This document shows, piece after piece, positions 46,954 to 56,964 of a stretch of DNA of 64,000 nucleotides. The notes beneath the pieces are model-generated. The model was not told where the DNA came from. It searched no databases and saw only the letters and a program-made list of their open reading frames with translations. Position 1 is the first letter of the stretch, and each line of letters opens with the position of its first letter. This DNA comes from Acidimicrobiales bacterium (GTDB lineage Bacteria > Actinomycetota > Acidimicrobiia > Acidimicrobiales > Aldehydirespiratoraceae), in assembly GCA_022425325.1 (NCBI GenBank), contig JAKMFW010000071.1, positions 1-64,000 on the forward strand, given 5' to 3'. Both the position numbers and the translations under genes were made by a program.

Positions 46954-47240
46954 AGGACTACCGCGACGTCCTGATTCGTCCCGTCGTCTCCGAGAAGAGC
47001 TACGGCCTTCTCGAGGAGAACGTCTACACCTTCGTCGTCGCCCCCAGCGCGTCGAAGCCCGAGATTCGCGACGCCGTCGAAGCGCTCTTCGACGTGTCGG
47101 TCGTGAAAGTCAACACCCTCAACCGTCAGGGCAAGCGCAAGCGCAACCGTCGCACCGGCGGCTGGGGCCAGCGTTCCTCGCAGAAGCGTGCCCTCGTCAC
47201 CCTCGCCGAGGGCGACTCGATCGATCTCTTCGAGGCCTGA
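46950..47240 (+). CDS. rplW: 50S ribosomal protein L23
   Basis: A 96-residue L23, part of the tunnel exit where trigger factor and SRP dock. It begins [20 protein letters not shown] and has the basic [14 protein letters not shown] loop. GTG start overlapping the rplD stop by 4 nt. Confidence 0.96.
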   Translation: MKDYRDVLIRPVVSEKSYGLLEENVYTFVVAPSASKPEIRDAVEALFDVSVVKVNTLNRQGKRKRNRRTGGWGQRSSQKRALVTLAEGDSIDLFEA

Positions 47241-47242
47241 TC

Positions 47243-48079
47243 ATGGCGATTCGTAAGCGCAAGCCCACCAGCCCCGGTCGTCGATTCCAGACGAGCTCGG
47301 ACTTCTCCGAGATCACGACCTCGACCCCCGAGAAGAGCCTGCTGGCCCCCAAGTCCAAGACCGGTGGTCGCAACAACCACGGTCGTAAGACCAGCCGTCA
47401 TCGCGGCGGCGGGCACAAGCAGCAGTACCGCATCATCGACTTCAAGCGGAGCAAGGACGGCGTGCCGGCCACGGTCGCCACCATCGAGTACGACCCGAAC
47501 CGCACCTGCAACATCGCCCTCCTGCACTACCACGACGGTGAGAAGTGCTACATCCTCGCTCCCCGCGACCTCGAGGTCGGCGACAAGCTGATGTCGGGTC
47601 AGGGCGCCGAGATCCGTCCGGGCAACGCACTCCCGCTGCGCTACATCCCGGTCGGTACCACCATCCACAATGTCGAGCTCAAGGCCGGCGCCGGCGCCAA
47701 GATGGGCCGCTCCGCCGGCACCAGCATCCAGCTGGTCGCCAAGGAAGGCGATTTCGCCACCCTGCGTCTGCCCAGCACCGAGATGCGTCGTGTGCCGATC
47801 GACTGCCGCGCCACGGTCGGCGAGGTTGGCAACGCCCAGCACGAGCTCATCAAGATCGGCAAGGCCGGCCGTAACCGTTGGAAGGGCGTCAAGCCCCAGT
47901 CCCGCGGTGTGGTCATGAACCCGGTCGACCACCCGCACGGCGGTGGCGAAGGCAAGACCTCGGGTGGTCGCCACCCGGTGTCGCCGTGGGGCAAGCCCGA
48001 GGGCCGTACCCGTCGTGCCAACCAGGAATCCGACAAGCTGATCGTGCGCCGTCGCCGGACGCGCGGTTCGCGGAGGTAA
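47243..48079 (+). CDS. rplB: 50S ribosomal protein L2
   Basis: A 278-residue L2. [20 protein letters not shown] is the N-terminal RNA-binding motif, and [20 protein letters not shown] contains the conserved His near the peptidyl transferase centre. Normal length; starts 2 nt after rplW. Confidence 0.98.
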   Translation: MAIRKRKPTSPGRRFQTSSDFSEITTSTPEKSLLAPKSKTGGRNNHGRKTSRHRGGGHKQQYRIIDFKRSKDGVPATVATIEYDPNRTCNIALLHYHDGEKCYILAPRDLEVGDKLMSGQGAEIRPGNALPLRYIPVGTTIHNVELKAGAGAKMGRSAGTSIQLVAKEGDFATLRLPSTEMRRVPIDCRATVGEVGNAQHELIKIGKAGRNRWKGVKPQSRGVVMNPVDHPHGGGEGKTSGGRHPVSPWGKPEGRTRRANQESDKLIVRRRRTRGSRR

Positions 48080-48085
48080 TCAGTC

Positions 48086-48364
48086 ATGCCGCGTAGCCTC
48101 AAAAAGGGACCGTTCGTCGACGATCATCTGCTGAAGAAGATCGATGCGCTGAACGAGACCGGTGAGAAGAAGGTCATCAAGACCTGGAGCCGCCGCTCCA
48201 CCATCATCCCCGACATGATCGGCCACACCCTGGCGGTTCACGACGGCCGCAAGCACGTTCCGGTCTACGTCACGGAGGCGATGATCGGTCACAAGCTGGG
48301 CGAGTTCGCCCCCACCCGCACGTTCAAATTCCATGCGGGTCAGGAACGAGGAGCCCGTCGCTGA
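48086..48364 (+). CDS. rpsS: 30S ribosomal protein S19
   Basis: A 92-residue S19 of the 30S head, with [18 protein letters not shown] at the start and [20 protein letters not shown] in the middle. Its TGA shares one nucleotide with the rplV ATG (TGATG). Confidence 0.97.
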   Translation: MPRSLKKGPFVDDHLLKKIDALNETGEKKVIKTWSRRSTIIPDMIGHTLAVHDGRKHVPVYVTEAMIGHKLGEFAPTRTFKFHAGQERGARR

Positions 48365-48996
48365 TGGCCGGTACCAAGACCAACGAGCGCCCGGGCACCC
48401 GCGCCAAGGCGTCGTACGTCCGCAGCTCGGCCTACAAGGCCCGTGAGGTCCTCGACCTCATCCGGGGCAAGTCGTACGCCGAAGCCGCGGAGATCCTCCA
48501 GTTCTCCGAGCGGGGTATCTCCGAGGACATTCTCAAGGTGCTCGACTCGGCGGTTGCCAACGCCGAGCACAACGACAACCAGGTCGCCGAGGAGCTCTAC
48601 GTTTCGGCCTGCTACGCCGACGAGGGTCCGACCCTCAAGCGCTGGCGCCCCCGTGCTCGTGGCCGCGCAACTCGCATCCGCAAGCGCACCTGCCACATCA
48701 CGGTCATCGTGAGCCGCTACGACGACGAGGCACTCGAAGCCCTGCGCAACCGCGAAGCCGCCGCCGGCCGGTCAGGGAGCAGCCAGGCCGCCGAGGCTCG
48801 CCGCGCTCGTGTTGCCCAGTCCAAGGCCCGACAGCAGGAAGCTGACGAGGACCTCGACGACACCGAGACCACGGTCGAGGACGTCGCTGACGAGATCGTC
48901 GCCGCAACCGCCGCCGAAATGGCGGCTGCCGCCGAGGACGACAACGCCGAGGACAACGTCGCCGAGGCCGATACGTCGACCGAGGAAGAGGAGTAA
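48364..48996 (+). CDS. rplV: 50S ribosomal protein L22 with long acidic tail
   Basis: A 210-residue L22. Residues 1-115 are the normal fold ([40 protein letters not shown] is the tunnel hairpin). About 90 further residues are Ala/Asp/Glu-rich with a short basic Gln/Arg stretch, ending STEEEE. Typical bacterial L22 has 110-130 residues, so this is a clear extension. The tail end GAGGAAGAGGAG TAA is also the Shine-Dalgarno for rpsC. Confidence 0.95.
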   Translation: MAGTKTNERPGTRAKASYVRSSAYKAREVLDLIRGKSYAEAAEILQFSERGISEDILKVLDSAVANAEHNDNQVAEELYVSACYADEGPTLKRWRPRARGRATRIRKRTCHITVIVSRYDDEALEALRNREAAAGRSGSSQAAEARRARVAQSKARQQEADEDLDDTETTVEDVADEIVAATAAEMAAAAEDDNAEDNVAEADTSTEEEE

Positions 48997-49000
48997 GTCA

Positions 49001-49912
49001 ATGGGACAGAAGGTCAACCCGTACGGCTTCCGCCTCGGGATCACCACCGATTGGAAGAGCCGCTGGTTCGCCGATCGTCAGGAGTACGCCGACAACGTCG
49101 TCGAGGATTGGAAGATCCGCGACTACCTGCTCAACGAGCTGCCGCACGCGGCGATCAGCCGAGTCGAGGTTGAGCGCACCCGTGAGCGTCTGCGTGTCGA
49201 CGTCCACACCGCTCGTCCGGGCATCGTGATCGGTCGTCGCGGCGCTGAGGCCGACCGCCTCCGTGCCGGCCTCACCAAGATCTCGGGCAACCCGAAGGTC
49301 CAGCTCAACATCCAGGAGATCAAGCAGCCCGAGCTCGACGCTGCGCTGATCGCCCAGGGCATCGCCGACCAGCTTGCCGGTCGTGTGGCGTTCCGCCGTG
49401 CGATGAAGCGTGCGGTCCAGAACGCCCAGAAGGCCGGGGCCCTCGGTATCCGAGTCCAGTCGTCGGGCCGCCTCGGCGGTTCGGAGATGGCCCGCACCGA
49501 GTGGTACCGCGAGGGCCGTGTGCCGCTGCACACCCTGCGTGCCGATGTCGACTACGGCTTCCGCGAGGCCCGGACCACCTACGGCCGTATCGGTGTGAAG
49601 GTGTGGCTCTACAAGGGCGACATCCTTCCCTACAAGACCCAGACCGAGGACAAGGCCACCCTCGAGGCGGCGATGGCTGCCGGCGAGACGTCGGGCCAGA
49701 GCACCAAGCCCCGCAAGGTCGTGTCCAGCGCCGCTCGCAAGCGCGTCGCCACCCCCGAGACCGAGGGTGCGGACAACGAGGTCGACGAAGAGCCGGCTCC
49801 GCTCATCAAGGAAGCCGATCCCGAATTCGAGCGACTGCTCGACGAGGAGGACGCCATCGAGGCTTCCACTCGTGAGCAGTCCGAGACCCCGAACTTCCGG
49901 GCCAACGACTGA
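49001..49912 (+). CDS. rpsC: 30S ribosomal protein S3 with C-terminal extension
   Basis: A 303-residue S3 of the mRNA entry tunnel. The KH domain has [18 protein letters not shown], and the C-terminal domain ends [14 protein letters not shown] near residue 212. About 90 more residues, mixed Lys/Arg then acidic, follow; E. coli S3 has 233. ATG at 49001, 4 nt after the rplV stop, gives the standard [13 protein letters not shown] start. Confidence 0.96.
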   Translation: MGQKVNPYGFRLGITTDWKSRWFADRQEYADNVVEDWKIRDYLLNELPHAAISRVEVERTRERLRVDVHTARPGIVIGRRGAEADRLRAGLTKISGNPKVQLNIQEIKQPELDAALIAQGIADQLAGRVAFRRAMKRAVQNAQKAGALGIRVQSSGRLGGSEMARTEWYREGRVPLHTLRADVDYGFREARTTYGRIGVKVWLYKGDILPYKTQTEDKATLEAAMAAGETSGQSTKPRKVVSSAARKRVATPETEGADNEVDEEPAPLIKEADPEFERLLDEEDAIEASTREQSETPNFRAND

Positions 49913-49922
49913 GGTTTCGATC

Positions 49923-50339
49923 ATGTTGATGCCCAAGAAGGTCAAGCACCGCAAGCACCACCGTGGACGCATGAAGGGCGGCGCCAAGGGCGCCACCGAG
50001 GTCAGCTACGGCGACTACGGCATCCAGGCCCTCGAGCCCGGGTGGATCACCGCCCGCCAGATCGAGGCCGCCCGTATCGCCATGACCCGTCACATCAAGC
50101 GTGGCGGCAAGGTGTGGATCAATGTCTTCCCCGACAAGCCGGTCACCCAGAAGCCGGCCGAAACCCGCATGGGTTCGGGCAAGGGCAACCCCGAGAAGTG
50201 GGTCGCCGTCGTCCGCCCCGGCCGTGTGATGTTCGAGCTGTCGTACCACGACGAAGAGATCGCCCGCGCGGCGATCAACCGTGCCATCCAGAAGCTGCCC
50301 GTCAAGGCTCGCTTCGTGAAGCGTGAGGAGGGGTTCTGA
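49923..50339 (+). CDS. rplP: 50S ribosomal protein L16
   Basis: A 138-residue L16 near the A-site tRNA elbow: [19 protein letters not shown] start and [20 protein letters not shown] core. Ends REEGF, whose GAGGAGGGG overlaps the rpmC Shine-Dalgarno; 1-nt overlap with rpmC. Confidence 0.97.
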   Translation: MLMPKKVKHRKHHRGRMKGGAKGATEVSYGDYGIQALEPGWITARQIEAARIAMTRHIKRGGKVWINVFPDKPVTQKPAETRMGSGKGNPEKWVAVVRPGRVMFELSYHDEEIARAAINRAIQKLPVKARFVKREEGF

Positions 50340-50563
50340 TGGCGAAGGCCAAGACCCTCGCCGATCTCGGCGACACCGATCTGCTCGAGACCCTTGCGGA
50401 CCGCAAGGAAGAGCTGTTCAACCTGCGCTTCCAGTTCGCGACTGGACAGCTCGAGAACTCGGCCCGCATGAAGCAGGTCAAGAAGGAAATCGCCCGGGTT
50501 CACACCGAACTCCGGGCCCGTGAGATCGCCGCGGCCGACGCGGCGGCGGAGGAGGCCGGCTGA
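50339..50563 (+). CDS. rpmC: 50S ribosomal protein L29
   Basis: A 74-residue L29 at the tunnel exit: two-helix hairpin with [20 protein letters not shown]. The Ala/Glu end AAEEAG encodes GAGGAGG, the Shine-Dalgarno of rpsQ, which starts in the stop (TGATG). Confidence 0.96.
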   Translation: MAKAKTLADLGDTDLLETLADRKEELFNLRFQFATGQLENSARMKQVKKEIARVHTELRAREIAAADAAAEEAG

Positions 50564-50832
50564 TGGCTGAGACCGAAACCCGCGAGAACGCCCGCAAGGT
50601 CCGAGAGGGCATCGTCGTCTCGGACAAGATGGACAAGACCGCCGTGGTCGAGACCATCGACCGTGTGCGTCACCGCCGCTACGCCAAGACCGTGCAGCGC
50701 AACAAGAAGCTCCACGTCCACGACGAGGAGAACACGCTGAACATCGGCGACCGCGTGCGTGTCCAGGAGACGCGCCCGCTGTCGAAGAACAAGCGCTGGC
50801 GTCTCGTCGAGATCCTGGAGCGTGCGAAGTGA
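50563..50832 (+). CDS. rpsQ: 30S ribosomal protein S17
   Basis: An 89-residue S17 OB-fold protein: [20 protein letters not shown], then [20 protein letters not shown]. It starts within the rpmC stop and overlaps rplN by 4 nt (GTGA). Confidence 0.97.
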   Translation: MAETETRENARKVREGIVVSDKMDKTAVVETIDRVRHRRYAKTVQRNKKLHVHDEENTLNIGDRVRVQETRPLSKNKRWRLVEILERAK

Positions 50833-51197
50833 TCCAGCAGGAATCACGCCTGCGCGTCGCCGACAACTCGGGCGCCAAGGAGGTCTTGTGCATCAAGGTC
50901 CTCGGCGGCTCGAAGCGTCGTTACGCCTCGATCGGTGACGTCTTCGTCGCCACGGTCAAGGACGCGATCCCGGGCGCTCAGGTCAAGAAGGGCGACGTCG
51001 TCAAGTGCGTCGTCGTTCGTGTCAAGAAAGAAAAGCGTCGTCCGGATGGCAGCTACATCCGTTTCGACGAGAACGCTGCGGTGCTGATCAACGATCAGAA
51101 GCAGCCGCGTGGCACCCGCATCTTCGGCCCGGTGGGCCGAGAGCTTCGTGAGAAGCAGTTCATGCGGATCGTGTCGCTGGCCCCGGAGGTTCTGTGA
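50829..51197 (+). CDS. rplN: 50S ribosomal protein L14
   Basis: A 122-residue L14, normal length, with [20 protein letters not shown] at the start and [20 protein letters not shown] near the end. GTG start overlapping rpsQ by 4 nt. Confidence 0.97.
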   Translation: MIQQESRLRVADNSGAKEVLCIKVLGGSKRRYASIGDVFVATVKDAIPGAQVKKGDVVKCVVVRVKKEKRRPDGSYIRFDENAAVLINDQKQPRGTRIFGPVGRELREKQFMRIVSLAPEVL

Positions 51198-51508
51198 TGA
51201 AGATCATCAAAGGCGACCGCGTGGTCGTGCTCGCCGGCAAGGACAGCGGCGCTGAGGGCGTCGTCCAGAAGGCCATGCCCGAGACGGGCAAGGTCGTCGT
51301 CGAGGGCGTCAACGTCGCCAAGAAGCACCAGGCCCCGACCCGGGCCGATCAGCAGGGCGGCATCATCGACAAGGCGATGCCCATCGACGCCTCCAACGTC
51401 GCCGTGATCAGCCCGAAGGACGGCAAGGCCACCCGTGTCGGATACAAGGTCCTCGACGACGGGTCGAAGATCCGTGTCTGCAAGCGCACCGGTGAGGAGA
51501 TCAAGTGA
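51197..51508 (+). CDS. rplX: 50S ribosomal protein L24
   Basis: A 103-residue KOW protein: [20 protein letters not shown]. Start is either ATG 51197 (1-nt overlap with rplN) or GTG 51194; ATG was chosen because it gives the usual MKI N-terminus. Confidence 0.95.
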   Translation: MKIIKGDRVVVLAGKDSGAEGVVQKAMPETGKVVVEGVNVAKKHQAPTRADQQGGIIDKAMPIDASNVAVISPKDGKATRVGYKVLDDGSKIRVCKRTGEEIK

Positions 51509-52068
51509 CCACCACGATCACCCCGCGACTGCGGACCAGGTACAACGACGAGATCCGGGCCCAGCTCAAGGACACCCTGGAACTCGACAACATCATGTTG
51601 GTGCCCAAGATCGAGAAGATCGTGCTCAACATGGGCGTCGGTGACGCCGTCGGTCAGGCCAAGCTCCTCGAGGGCGCCCTGTCCGACATGGAGACCATTG
51701 CCGGCCAAAAGCCGGTGATCACCCGGGCCAAGAAGAGCCTCGCCAGCTTCAAGCTGCGTGAGGGTCAGGCCATCGGCTGCAAGGTCACCCTCCGAGGTGA
51801 CCGGATGCACGAATTCCTCGATCGCCTCATCTCGCTGGCGATCCCGCGAATCCGTGACTTCCGCGGCCTCCCGCCGAAGTCGTTCGACGGCAACGGCAAC
51901 TACACGTTCGGCGTGACCGAACAGCTCATGTTCCCCGAGATCGACTACGACAAGGTCGACACCACCCGGGGTATGGACATCACGATCGTCACAACGGCGA
52001 AGACGAACGAGGAGGGCAAAGCCCTTCTTGATGCGTTCAACTTCCCGTTCCGACGCGAGGGGCAGTGA
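51505..52068 (+). CDS. rplE: 50S ribosomal protein L5
   Basis: A 187-residue L5 that binds 5S r[23 protein letters not shown] and [23 protein letters not shown] start in a 4-nt overlap with rplX. Confidence 0.97.
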   Translation: MTTTITPRLRTRYNDEIRAQLKDTLELDNIMLVPKIEKIVLNMGVGDAVGQAKLLEGALSDMETIAGQKPVITRAKKSLASFKLREGQAIGCKVTLRGDRMHEFLDRLISLAIPRIRDFRGLPPKSFDGNGNYTFGVTEQLMFPEIDYDKVDTTRGMDITIVTTAKTNEEGKALLDAFNFPFRREGQ

Positions 52069-52071
52069 CCC

Positions 52072-52257
52072 ATGGCGAAAAAAGCACTCATCCAGAAGCA
52101 ACAGAAGACGCCCAAGTTCAAGGTGCGTCAGTACACGCGTTGCCGCCGGTGCGGTCGTCCGCACTCGGTGTACCGCAAGTTCGGCCTCTGCCGGATCTGT
52201 CTGCGTGAGATGGCGCATGCCGGCGAGCTGCCGGGCGTCAAGAAGGCCAGTTGGTGA
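52072..52257 (+). CDS. rpsZ: 30S ribosomal protein S14 type Z
   Basis: A 61-residue short S14 with a zinc ribbon: C-x2-C in CRRCGRPH and C-x2-C in CRICLRE. This is the zinc-dependent (C+) form; no zinc-free paralogue is in the window. Starts 3 nt after rplE. Confidence 0.97.
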   Translation: MAKKALIQKQQKTPKFKVRQYTRCRRCGRPHSVYRKFGLCRICLREMAHAGELPGVKKASW

Positions 52258-52273
52258 GGGGAGGAGCAGAACA

Positions 52274-52678
52274 ATGACGATGACCGATCCGATTTCCGAC
52301 ATGCTCACCCGCATCCGCAACGCCAACGTGGCGATGCACGACGAGGTCTCCATGCCGTCGTCGAAGCAGAAGGTGGCCCTCGCCGAGGTCCTCAAGAGCG
52401 AGGGCTACATCACCGCGTTCGCCGAGGCCGACAACGGCGACAAGCCGGGCAAGACCCTGACCATCGAGATGAAGTACAGCCCCGAGCGGGCCCGCGTCAT
52501 CTCCGGTCTGAAGCGGGTCTCCAAGCCAGGCCTGCGCATTTACCGTCAGCGCAATGAGATCCCCCGCGTGCAGGGTGGTCTCGGCGTGGCGGTCGTCTCG
52601 ACCAACAAGGGACTCATGTCCGACCGCGAAGCACGGAAGAACCGCATGGGCGGCGAAATTCTGTGCTTCGTGTGGTGA
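52274..52678 (+). CDS. rpsH: 30S ribosomal protein S8
   Basis: A 134-residue S8: [20 protein letters not shown] at the start and [20 protein letters not shown] at the end. Start ATG 52274 has GGGGAGGAG upstream; a second ATG two codons later would also serve. Confidence 0.96.
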   Translation: MTMTDPISDMLTRIRNANVAMHDEVSMPSSKQKVALAEVLKSEGYITAFAEADNGDKPGKTLTIEMKYSPERARVISGLKRVSKPGLRIYRQRNEIPRVQGGLGVAVVSTNKGLMSDREARKNRMGGEILCFVW

Positions 52679-52688
52679 GGAGGTCGCC

Positions 52689-53228
52689 ATGTCTCGAGTC
52701 GGCAACACACCCATCACCGTCCCCAGCGGCGTCGAGATCGCCATCGATGGATCCAACATCACCGTCAAGGGCTCCAAGGGCGAACTGTCCCGTGAGCTCC
52801 CCGGCGGCGTGACGGCGAATCTCGACGAGCAGACGCTCACCGTCATTCGTCCCGACGACTCCAAGGAGTCCCGGGCGTTCCACGGCCTGAGCCGCTCGCT
52901 GGTCCAGAACATGATCGTCGGCGTGAGCGAGGGCTTCGTGAAGGAGCTCCAGATCCAGGGCGTCGGTTACCGCGCGACGGCCAAGGGCTCCAACGCCCTC
53001 GAGCTGGCCCTCGGTTTCAGCCACCCCGTGAACATCGAGGCCCCGGAGGGCGTCGAGTTCGAAGTTCCTGCCCAGACCCAAATCCTGGTGAAGGGCATCG
53101 ACAAGCAGCTCGTCGGCCAGGTGGCCGCGGATATCCGCAAGTGGCGCAAGCCTGAGCCCTACAAGGGCAAGGGCATCCGCTACAAGGACGAGCGTGTGAT
53201 CCGCAAGTCCGGAAAGGCGGCCAAGTAA
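52689..53228 (+). CDS. rplF: 50S ribosomal protein L6
   Basis: A 179-residue L6 with two repeated domains: [18 protein letters not shown] at the start and [19 protein letters not shown] near the end. GAGGAGG precedes the ATG. Confidence 0.97.
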   Translation: MSRVGNTPITVPSGVEIAIDGSNITVKGSKGELSRELPGGVTANLDEQTLTVIRPDDSKESRAFHGLSRSLVQNMIVGVSEGFVKELQIQGVGYRATAKGSNALELALGFSHPVNIEAPEGVEFEVPAQTQILVKGIDKQLVGQVAADIRKWRKPEPYKGKGIRYKDERVIRKSGKAAK

Positions 53229-53230
53229 CC

Positions 53231-53596
53231 ATGGCAGTTTCCGCAAAGAAGCGTCGCGACGACCGCATTCGTCGCCACAACCGGGTCCGCAAGACCCTGC
53301 GTGGCACGGCTCAGCGACCGCGTATCGCCGTGTTCCGTTCCAACAAGCACATCTCCGCCCAGGTCATCGACGACATCGCCGGTGTCACCCTGGCGTCGGC
53401 GTCGACCACCGAGTCGGCCCTGCGAGGCGACGTGAACAGCAACATCGAAGCGGCCACCAAGGCCGGGGCTCTGCTCGCCGAGCGGGCCAAGGCGGCTGGT
53501 GTCGAAGAGGTCGTGTTCGACCGCGGTGGCTTCCGCTACCACGGCCGGGTCGCGGCGCTCGCCGACGCCGCCCGCGAGGGAGGACTGAAGTTCTGA
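53231..53596 (+). CDS. rplR: 50S ribosomal protein L18
   Basis: A 121-residue L18, partner of 5S r[23 protein letters not shown], and [20 protein letters not shown] near the end. Shares one nucleotide with the rpsE start. Confidence 0.97.
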   Translation: MAVSAKKRRDDRIRRHNRVRKTLRGTAQRPRIAVFRSNKHISAQVIDDIAGVTLASASTTESALRGDVNSNIEAATKAGALLAERAKAAGVEEVVFDRGGFRYHGRVAALADAAREGGLKF

Positions 53597-54192
53597 TGGC
53601 TTTCAACGGACGTAACGAACGCGACAACCCGCGCGATGGCGGCGAAGGCCTCCGCGAGTCCCGCGTCATCAACATCAACCGAGTCGCCAAGGTCGTCAAG
53701 GGCGGTCGTCGTTTCTCGTTCACTGCGCTCGTGGTGATCGGTGACGGTGCCGGCCAGGTCGGTCTCGGCTACGGCAAGGCCAAGGAAGTGCCGCTGGCCA
53801 TCCAGAAGGGCACCGAAGAGGCCCGGCGCAACCTGTTCACCGTTCCGATGGCGGGCACGACGATCGTCCACGAGACGATCGGCGAACTCGGCGCCGGCCG
53901 GGTCATGCTGAAGCCCGCTGCTCCGGGTACCGGCGTGATCGCCGGTGGTGCCGCCCGCGCCATCCTCGAAGAGGCCGGCGTCGCCGACGTGCTGTGCAAG
54001 TCGCTCGGTTCGCCCAACCACATCAACGTGGCCCGCGCGACCATCGAAGGTCTCAAGGGTCAGCGTCGTCCCGACGAGGTCGCCCGTCTGCGTGGCCTCG
54101 ACCCCGAGGAGTTCCTCCCGGGTGCGCTGTGGACGGCCTACCAGGAGAGCGAGCGCGGCGAGCACAAGCCGAAGCTCAACGAGGAGGACTGA
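53596..54192 (+). CDS. rpsE: 30S ribosomal protein S5
   Basis: A 198-residue S5 with [20 protein letters not shown] and [20 protein letters not shown]. The KLNEED end encodes GAGGAGG, the Shine-Dalgarno of rpmD, which starts in the stop (TGATG). Confidence 0.97.
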   Translation: MAFNGRNERDNPRDGGEGLRESRVININRVAKVVKGGRRFSFTALVVIGDGAGQVGLGYGKAKEVPLAIQKGTEEARRNLFTVPMAGTTIVHETIGELGAGRVMLKPAAPGTGVIAGGAARAILEEAGVADVLCKSLGSPNHINVARATIEGLKGQRRPDEVARLRGLDPEEFLPGALWTAYQESERGEHKPKLNEED

Positions 54193-54374
54193 TGGCGCTC
54201 AAGGTCACCCAGCTCAAGAGCAACATCGGCTGCAAGCCCAAGCAGCGAGGCACGCTTCGTGCCCTCGGTCTGCGTGGCATCGGCCGCACCAACACCCTGC
54301 CGGACCGTCCCGAGATCCGTGGCATGATCGCCCGGGTCCCGCACCTCGTGTCGGTCGAGGAGGTCGAAGACTGA
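54192..54374 (+). CDS. rpmD: 50S ribosomal protein L30
   Basis: A 60-residue L30: LKVTQLKSNIGCKPKQRGTL and RGMIARVPHLV. Starts in the rpsE stop and ends in the rplO start; its SVEEVED tail encodes GAGGAGG ahead of rplO. Confidence 0.96.
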   Translation: MALKVTQLKSNIGCKPKQRGTLRALGLRGIGRTNTLPDRPEIRGMIARVPHLVSVEEVED

Positions 54375-54868
54375 TGGGTATTCGCATTCACGATCTGGAG
54401 CCGGCCGACGGCTCCAACAAGCGTGGCAAGCGCAAGGCGCGCGGTATCGGCGGCAAGGGCGGCAAGACCGCCGGCCGCGGCACCAAGGGCCAGCGTGCGC
54501 GCAACACGGTTCCGGTCGGGTTCGAGGGCGGTCAGATGCCCTTGATCCAGCGGGTGCCGAAGCTGCGCGGCTTCACCAACCCCTTCCGGGTCGAGTACCA
54601 GGCGATCAACCTGGACACGATCGCCGAGTCGGGCCTCTCCGAGGTCACTCCGGAAAGCCTGCTTGCTCGCGGCCTTGTGTCCAAGGGCGCGCTCGTCAAG
54701 GTCTTGGGCCGTGGTGAGCTCGGTTCGGCCGTCACCGTGAAGGCCCACGCCTTCTCAAAGTCGGCGGAGGAAGCGATCACCGGCGCCGGCGGCACGGTTG
54801 AAGTCCTGCCGAAGCCATTCGGGGTTCGCCCGTCGCACGGCAGCTACAACCAGCACACCAACCGATGA
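54374..54868 (+). CDS. rplO: 50S ribosomal protein L15
   Basis: A 164-residue L15: KRKARGIGGKGGKTAGRGTK and GFEGGQMPLIQRVPKLRGF. Overlaps the rpmD stop by 1 nt. A hairpin follows before secY. Confidence 0.97.
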   Translation: MGIRIHDLEPADGSNKRGKRKARGIGGKGGKTAGRGTKGQRARNTVPVGFEGGQMPLIQRVPKLRGFTNPFRVEYQAINLDTIAESGLSEVTPESLLARGLVSKGALVKVLGRGELGSAVTVKAHAFSKSAEEAITGAGGTVEVLPKPFGVRPSHGSYNQHTNR

Positions 54869-54874
54869 TCCTCG

Positions 54875-54896
54875 GCGGGCACCTTTCGGTGCCCGC
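54875..54896 (+). other. hairpin between rplO and secY
   Basis: GCGGGCACC and GGTGCCCGC make a 9-bp perfect stem with a TTTC loop. There is no T-run after it, so it may attenuate or mark an RNA processing site rather than terminate. Confidence 0.5.
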
Positions 54897-54936
54897 TCCG
54901 GTCTGCTCCGGCTGACCGGCCGCTCAGGAGAGCCTC

Positions 54937-56262
54937 ATGCTGCAACGAGTTCTGAACATGTTCCGGGTCGCCGATCTGCGCGGCAAGATCCTGTTCTCGC
55001 TGATGATCATTGCGATCTATCGACTTGGCGCGTTCGTCCCCGCCCCCGGCGTCGATGTCGAAGCGGTCCAGTTGCTTCGCGATCAGGCCAACCAGGGCGG
55101 CATCCTGGGCTTCGTCCAGCTCTTCTCGGGCGGCGCGCTCACCCAGTTCTCGGTGTTCGCGCTCGGCATCATGCCCTACATCACCGCATCGATCATCATG
55201 CAGATCCTCGGTGTGGTGATCCCCAAGATCGAGCAGTGGCAGCAGCAGGGAGCGATCGGCCAGCGCAAGATCACGCAGTGGACCCGCTACCTGACGATCT
55301 CGATCGCCGTGGTGCAGTCGACCTCGTTCGCGTTCTTGTTCCACAGCGGTGGTCTGGTCGGCACGATCGACCTCCTGCCGGAGTTCAACGCCTGGACCGT
55401 CTTCGTCGTGGTCCTCACCCTCACCACCGGCACCGCCTTGCTGATGTGGATGGGTGAGCTCATCACCCAACGCGGCATCGGCAACGGCATGTCGCTGTTG
55501 ATCTTCACCTCGGTCGTCTCGACCCTTCCTGCCCAGGGCTCCCTGGTGCAGGCCGAGAACGGCAATGTTGCGCTGATCGTCCTGATTCTCGTGGCCATCG
55601 CGCTTCTCGTCGGCATCGTGTTCGTCGAGCAGGGGCAGCGTCGCATCCCCGTCCAGTTCGCCAAGCGGGTGGTCGGCAAGCGCATGTACGGCGGCCAGAG
55701 CACCTACATCCCGCTCAAGGTCAACCAGTCCGGCGTGATCCCGATCATTTTCGCCAGCTCGGTGCTGTACCTCCCGACCCTCGTCGCCACGGCGCTGCCG
55801 TCGACCGGGTTCTGGGGCTCGATCCAGGAATGGGTCGACGGCAACCTGGTCGACCCGACCTCGCCGGTGTATCTCGCCTTCTTCGGCTTGATGATCGTCG
55901 GCTTCGCCTACTTCTACACGGCGATCTCGTTCGACCCGGCCAAGCAGGCCGACACCATCCGCAAGCAGGGTGGCTTCATCCCCGGTATCCGCCCCGGTCC
56001 TCAGACCGAGCGCTACCTGGCCCGCATCCTGTCTCGCATCACCTTCCCGGGCGCGATGTTCATCGCCGCCGTAGCCCTCGTGCCGTCGATCCTGATCGCG
56101 GTCACGATCGGCACCGACTCCTCGTCGGGTGCCGGGGCCGGCGCTGGCGGCTTTGCGTTCGGCGGTATCTCGTTGCTGATCGCCACGGGTGTGGCGCTCG
56201 AGACGATGAAGCAGATCGACAGCCAGCTGATGATGCGCAACTACGAAGGCTTCTTGAAGTGA
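54937..56262 (+). CDS. secY: protein translocase subunit SecY
   Basis: A 441-residue channel subunit with ten membrane segments. The first begins after NMFRVADLRGKILFSLMIIA; the plug/loop region has PAPGVDVEAV; GALTQFSVFALGIMPYITAS is the family signature; and the cytosolic loop near the end has KQGGFIPGIRPG. GGAGAG precedes the ATG. adk overlaps its stop by 4 nt. Confidence 0.98.
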   Translation: MLQRVLNMFRVADLRGKILFSLMIIAIYRLGAFVPAPGVDVEAVQLLRDQANQGGILGFVQLFSGGALTQFSVFALGIMPYITASIIMQILGVVIPKIEQWQQQGAIGQRKITQWTRYLTISIAVVQSTSFAFLFHSGGLVGTIDLLPEFNAWTVFVVVLTLTTGTALLMWMGELITQRGIGNGMSLLIFTSVVSTLPAQGSLVQAENGNVALIVLILVAIALLVGIVFVEQGQRRIPVQFAKRVVGKRMYGGQSTYIPLKVNQSGVIPIIFASSVLYLPTLVATALPSTGFWGSIQEWVDGNLVDPTSPVYLAFFGLMIVGFAYFYTAISFDPAKQADTIRKQGGFIPGIRPGPQTERYLARILSRITFPGAMFIAAVALVPSILIAVTIGTDSSSGAGAGAGGFAFGGISLLIATGVALETMKQIDSQLMMRNYEGFLK

Positions 56263-56831
56263 GCGCGCTCCGCATGGTCATCCTGGGCCGTCAAGGCTCG
56301 GGGAAGGGCACGCAGTCGCTTCGCCTCGCCGCGCAGTACGGCTGTGTGCATCTCTCCACCGGCGACGTGCTTCGTGCCGCCGTCGAGGAGGGCACCGAGC
56401 TGGGCCAGCAGGCAGCCGGCATCATGAACGCCGGCGGGCTCGTCGGCGACGATGTCATGATCCCGCTCGTTGCCGAGCGAGTCGCCAAGCCCGACATCAT
56501 GTCGGGTGGCGTGTTGCTCGACGGCTTCCCCCGGACAGCCGACCAGGCCAACGGGCTCGAAGCGATGCTGGCCGACCTCGGTCAGGAACTCACGATCGCG
56601 ATCAACCTCGACGTTCCCGTCGAGGAGGTCACCATGCGAATGATGGCTCGGGGTCGTGAAGACGACACCGAAGAAGCCATCGCTCGCCGTCTGTCCCTCT
56701 ACGAGGAGCAGACGGCACCCCTGCTCGACTGGTTCGCCGAGCGTGGTCTTTTGGCCACGGTCGACGGTCTGGGCGAGGAGGACCAGGTGTTCTCCCGTCT
56801 CACGGAGGCCATCGACGGCCGAATGGCCTAG
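56259..56831 (+). CDS. adk: adenylate kinase
   Basis: A 190-residue AMP phosphotransferase. P-loop VILGRQGSGKGTQS, AMP-site STGDVLRAAVEEGTELG and DGFPRT are present. The LID domain is the short form (GREDDTEEAIARRL), without zinc cysteines. GTG 56259 overlaps the secY stop (GTGA); ATG five codons on is the alternative. No map gene follows, unlike the common secY-adk-map-infA order. Confidence 0.96.
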   Translation: MSALRMVILGRQGSGKGTQSLRLAAQYGCVHLSTGDVLRAAVEEGTELGQQAAGIMNAGGLVGDDVMIPLVAERVAKPDIMSGGVLLDGFPRTADQANGLEAMLADLGQELTIAINLDVPVEEVTMRMMARGREDDTEEAIARRLSLYEEQTAPLLDWFAERGLLATVDGLGEEDQVFSRLTEAIDGRMA

Positions 56832-56862
56832 GTGTACGCCTAGCCCATGAGGCCACAGCGGG

Positions 56863-56891
56863 TTGGTCGACTCCGGTACGTCCGGTAGCGT
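56863..56891 (+). promoter_or_regulatory. infA promoter
   Basis: TTGGTC (56863-56868) and TAGCGT (56886-56891) with a 17-nt spacer, in the gap after adk. The transcript would start about 65 nt before the infA start codon. Confidence 0.6.
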
Positions 56892-56954
56892 TGTCGATTG
56901 GCCTGCACCAAGGTCACCACGGAGATCCCGCTGGATCCCCGTGTTTTCAGGAGG

Positions 56955-56964
56955 TTCAACTCTG
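56955..56964 (+). promoter_or_regulatory. infA ribosome binding site and CTG start codon region
   Basis: AGGAGGT at 56949-56955 is followed by a 6-nt spacer (TCAACT) and CTG at 56962. No ATG or GTG lies at a proper distance; the only upstream GTG (56941) is ahead of the Shine-Dalgarno and has none of its own. Confidence 0.65.
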
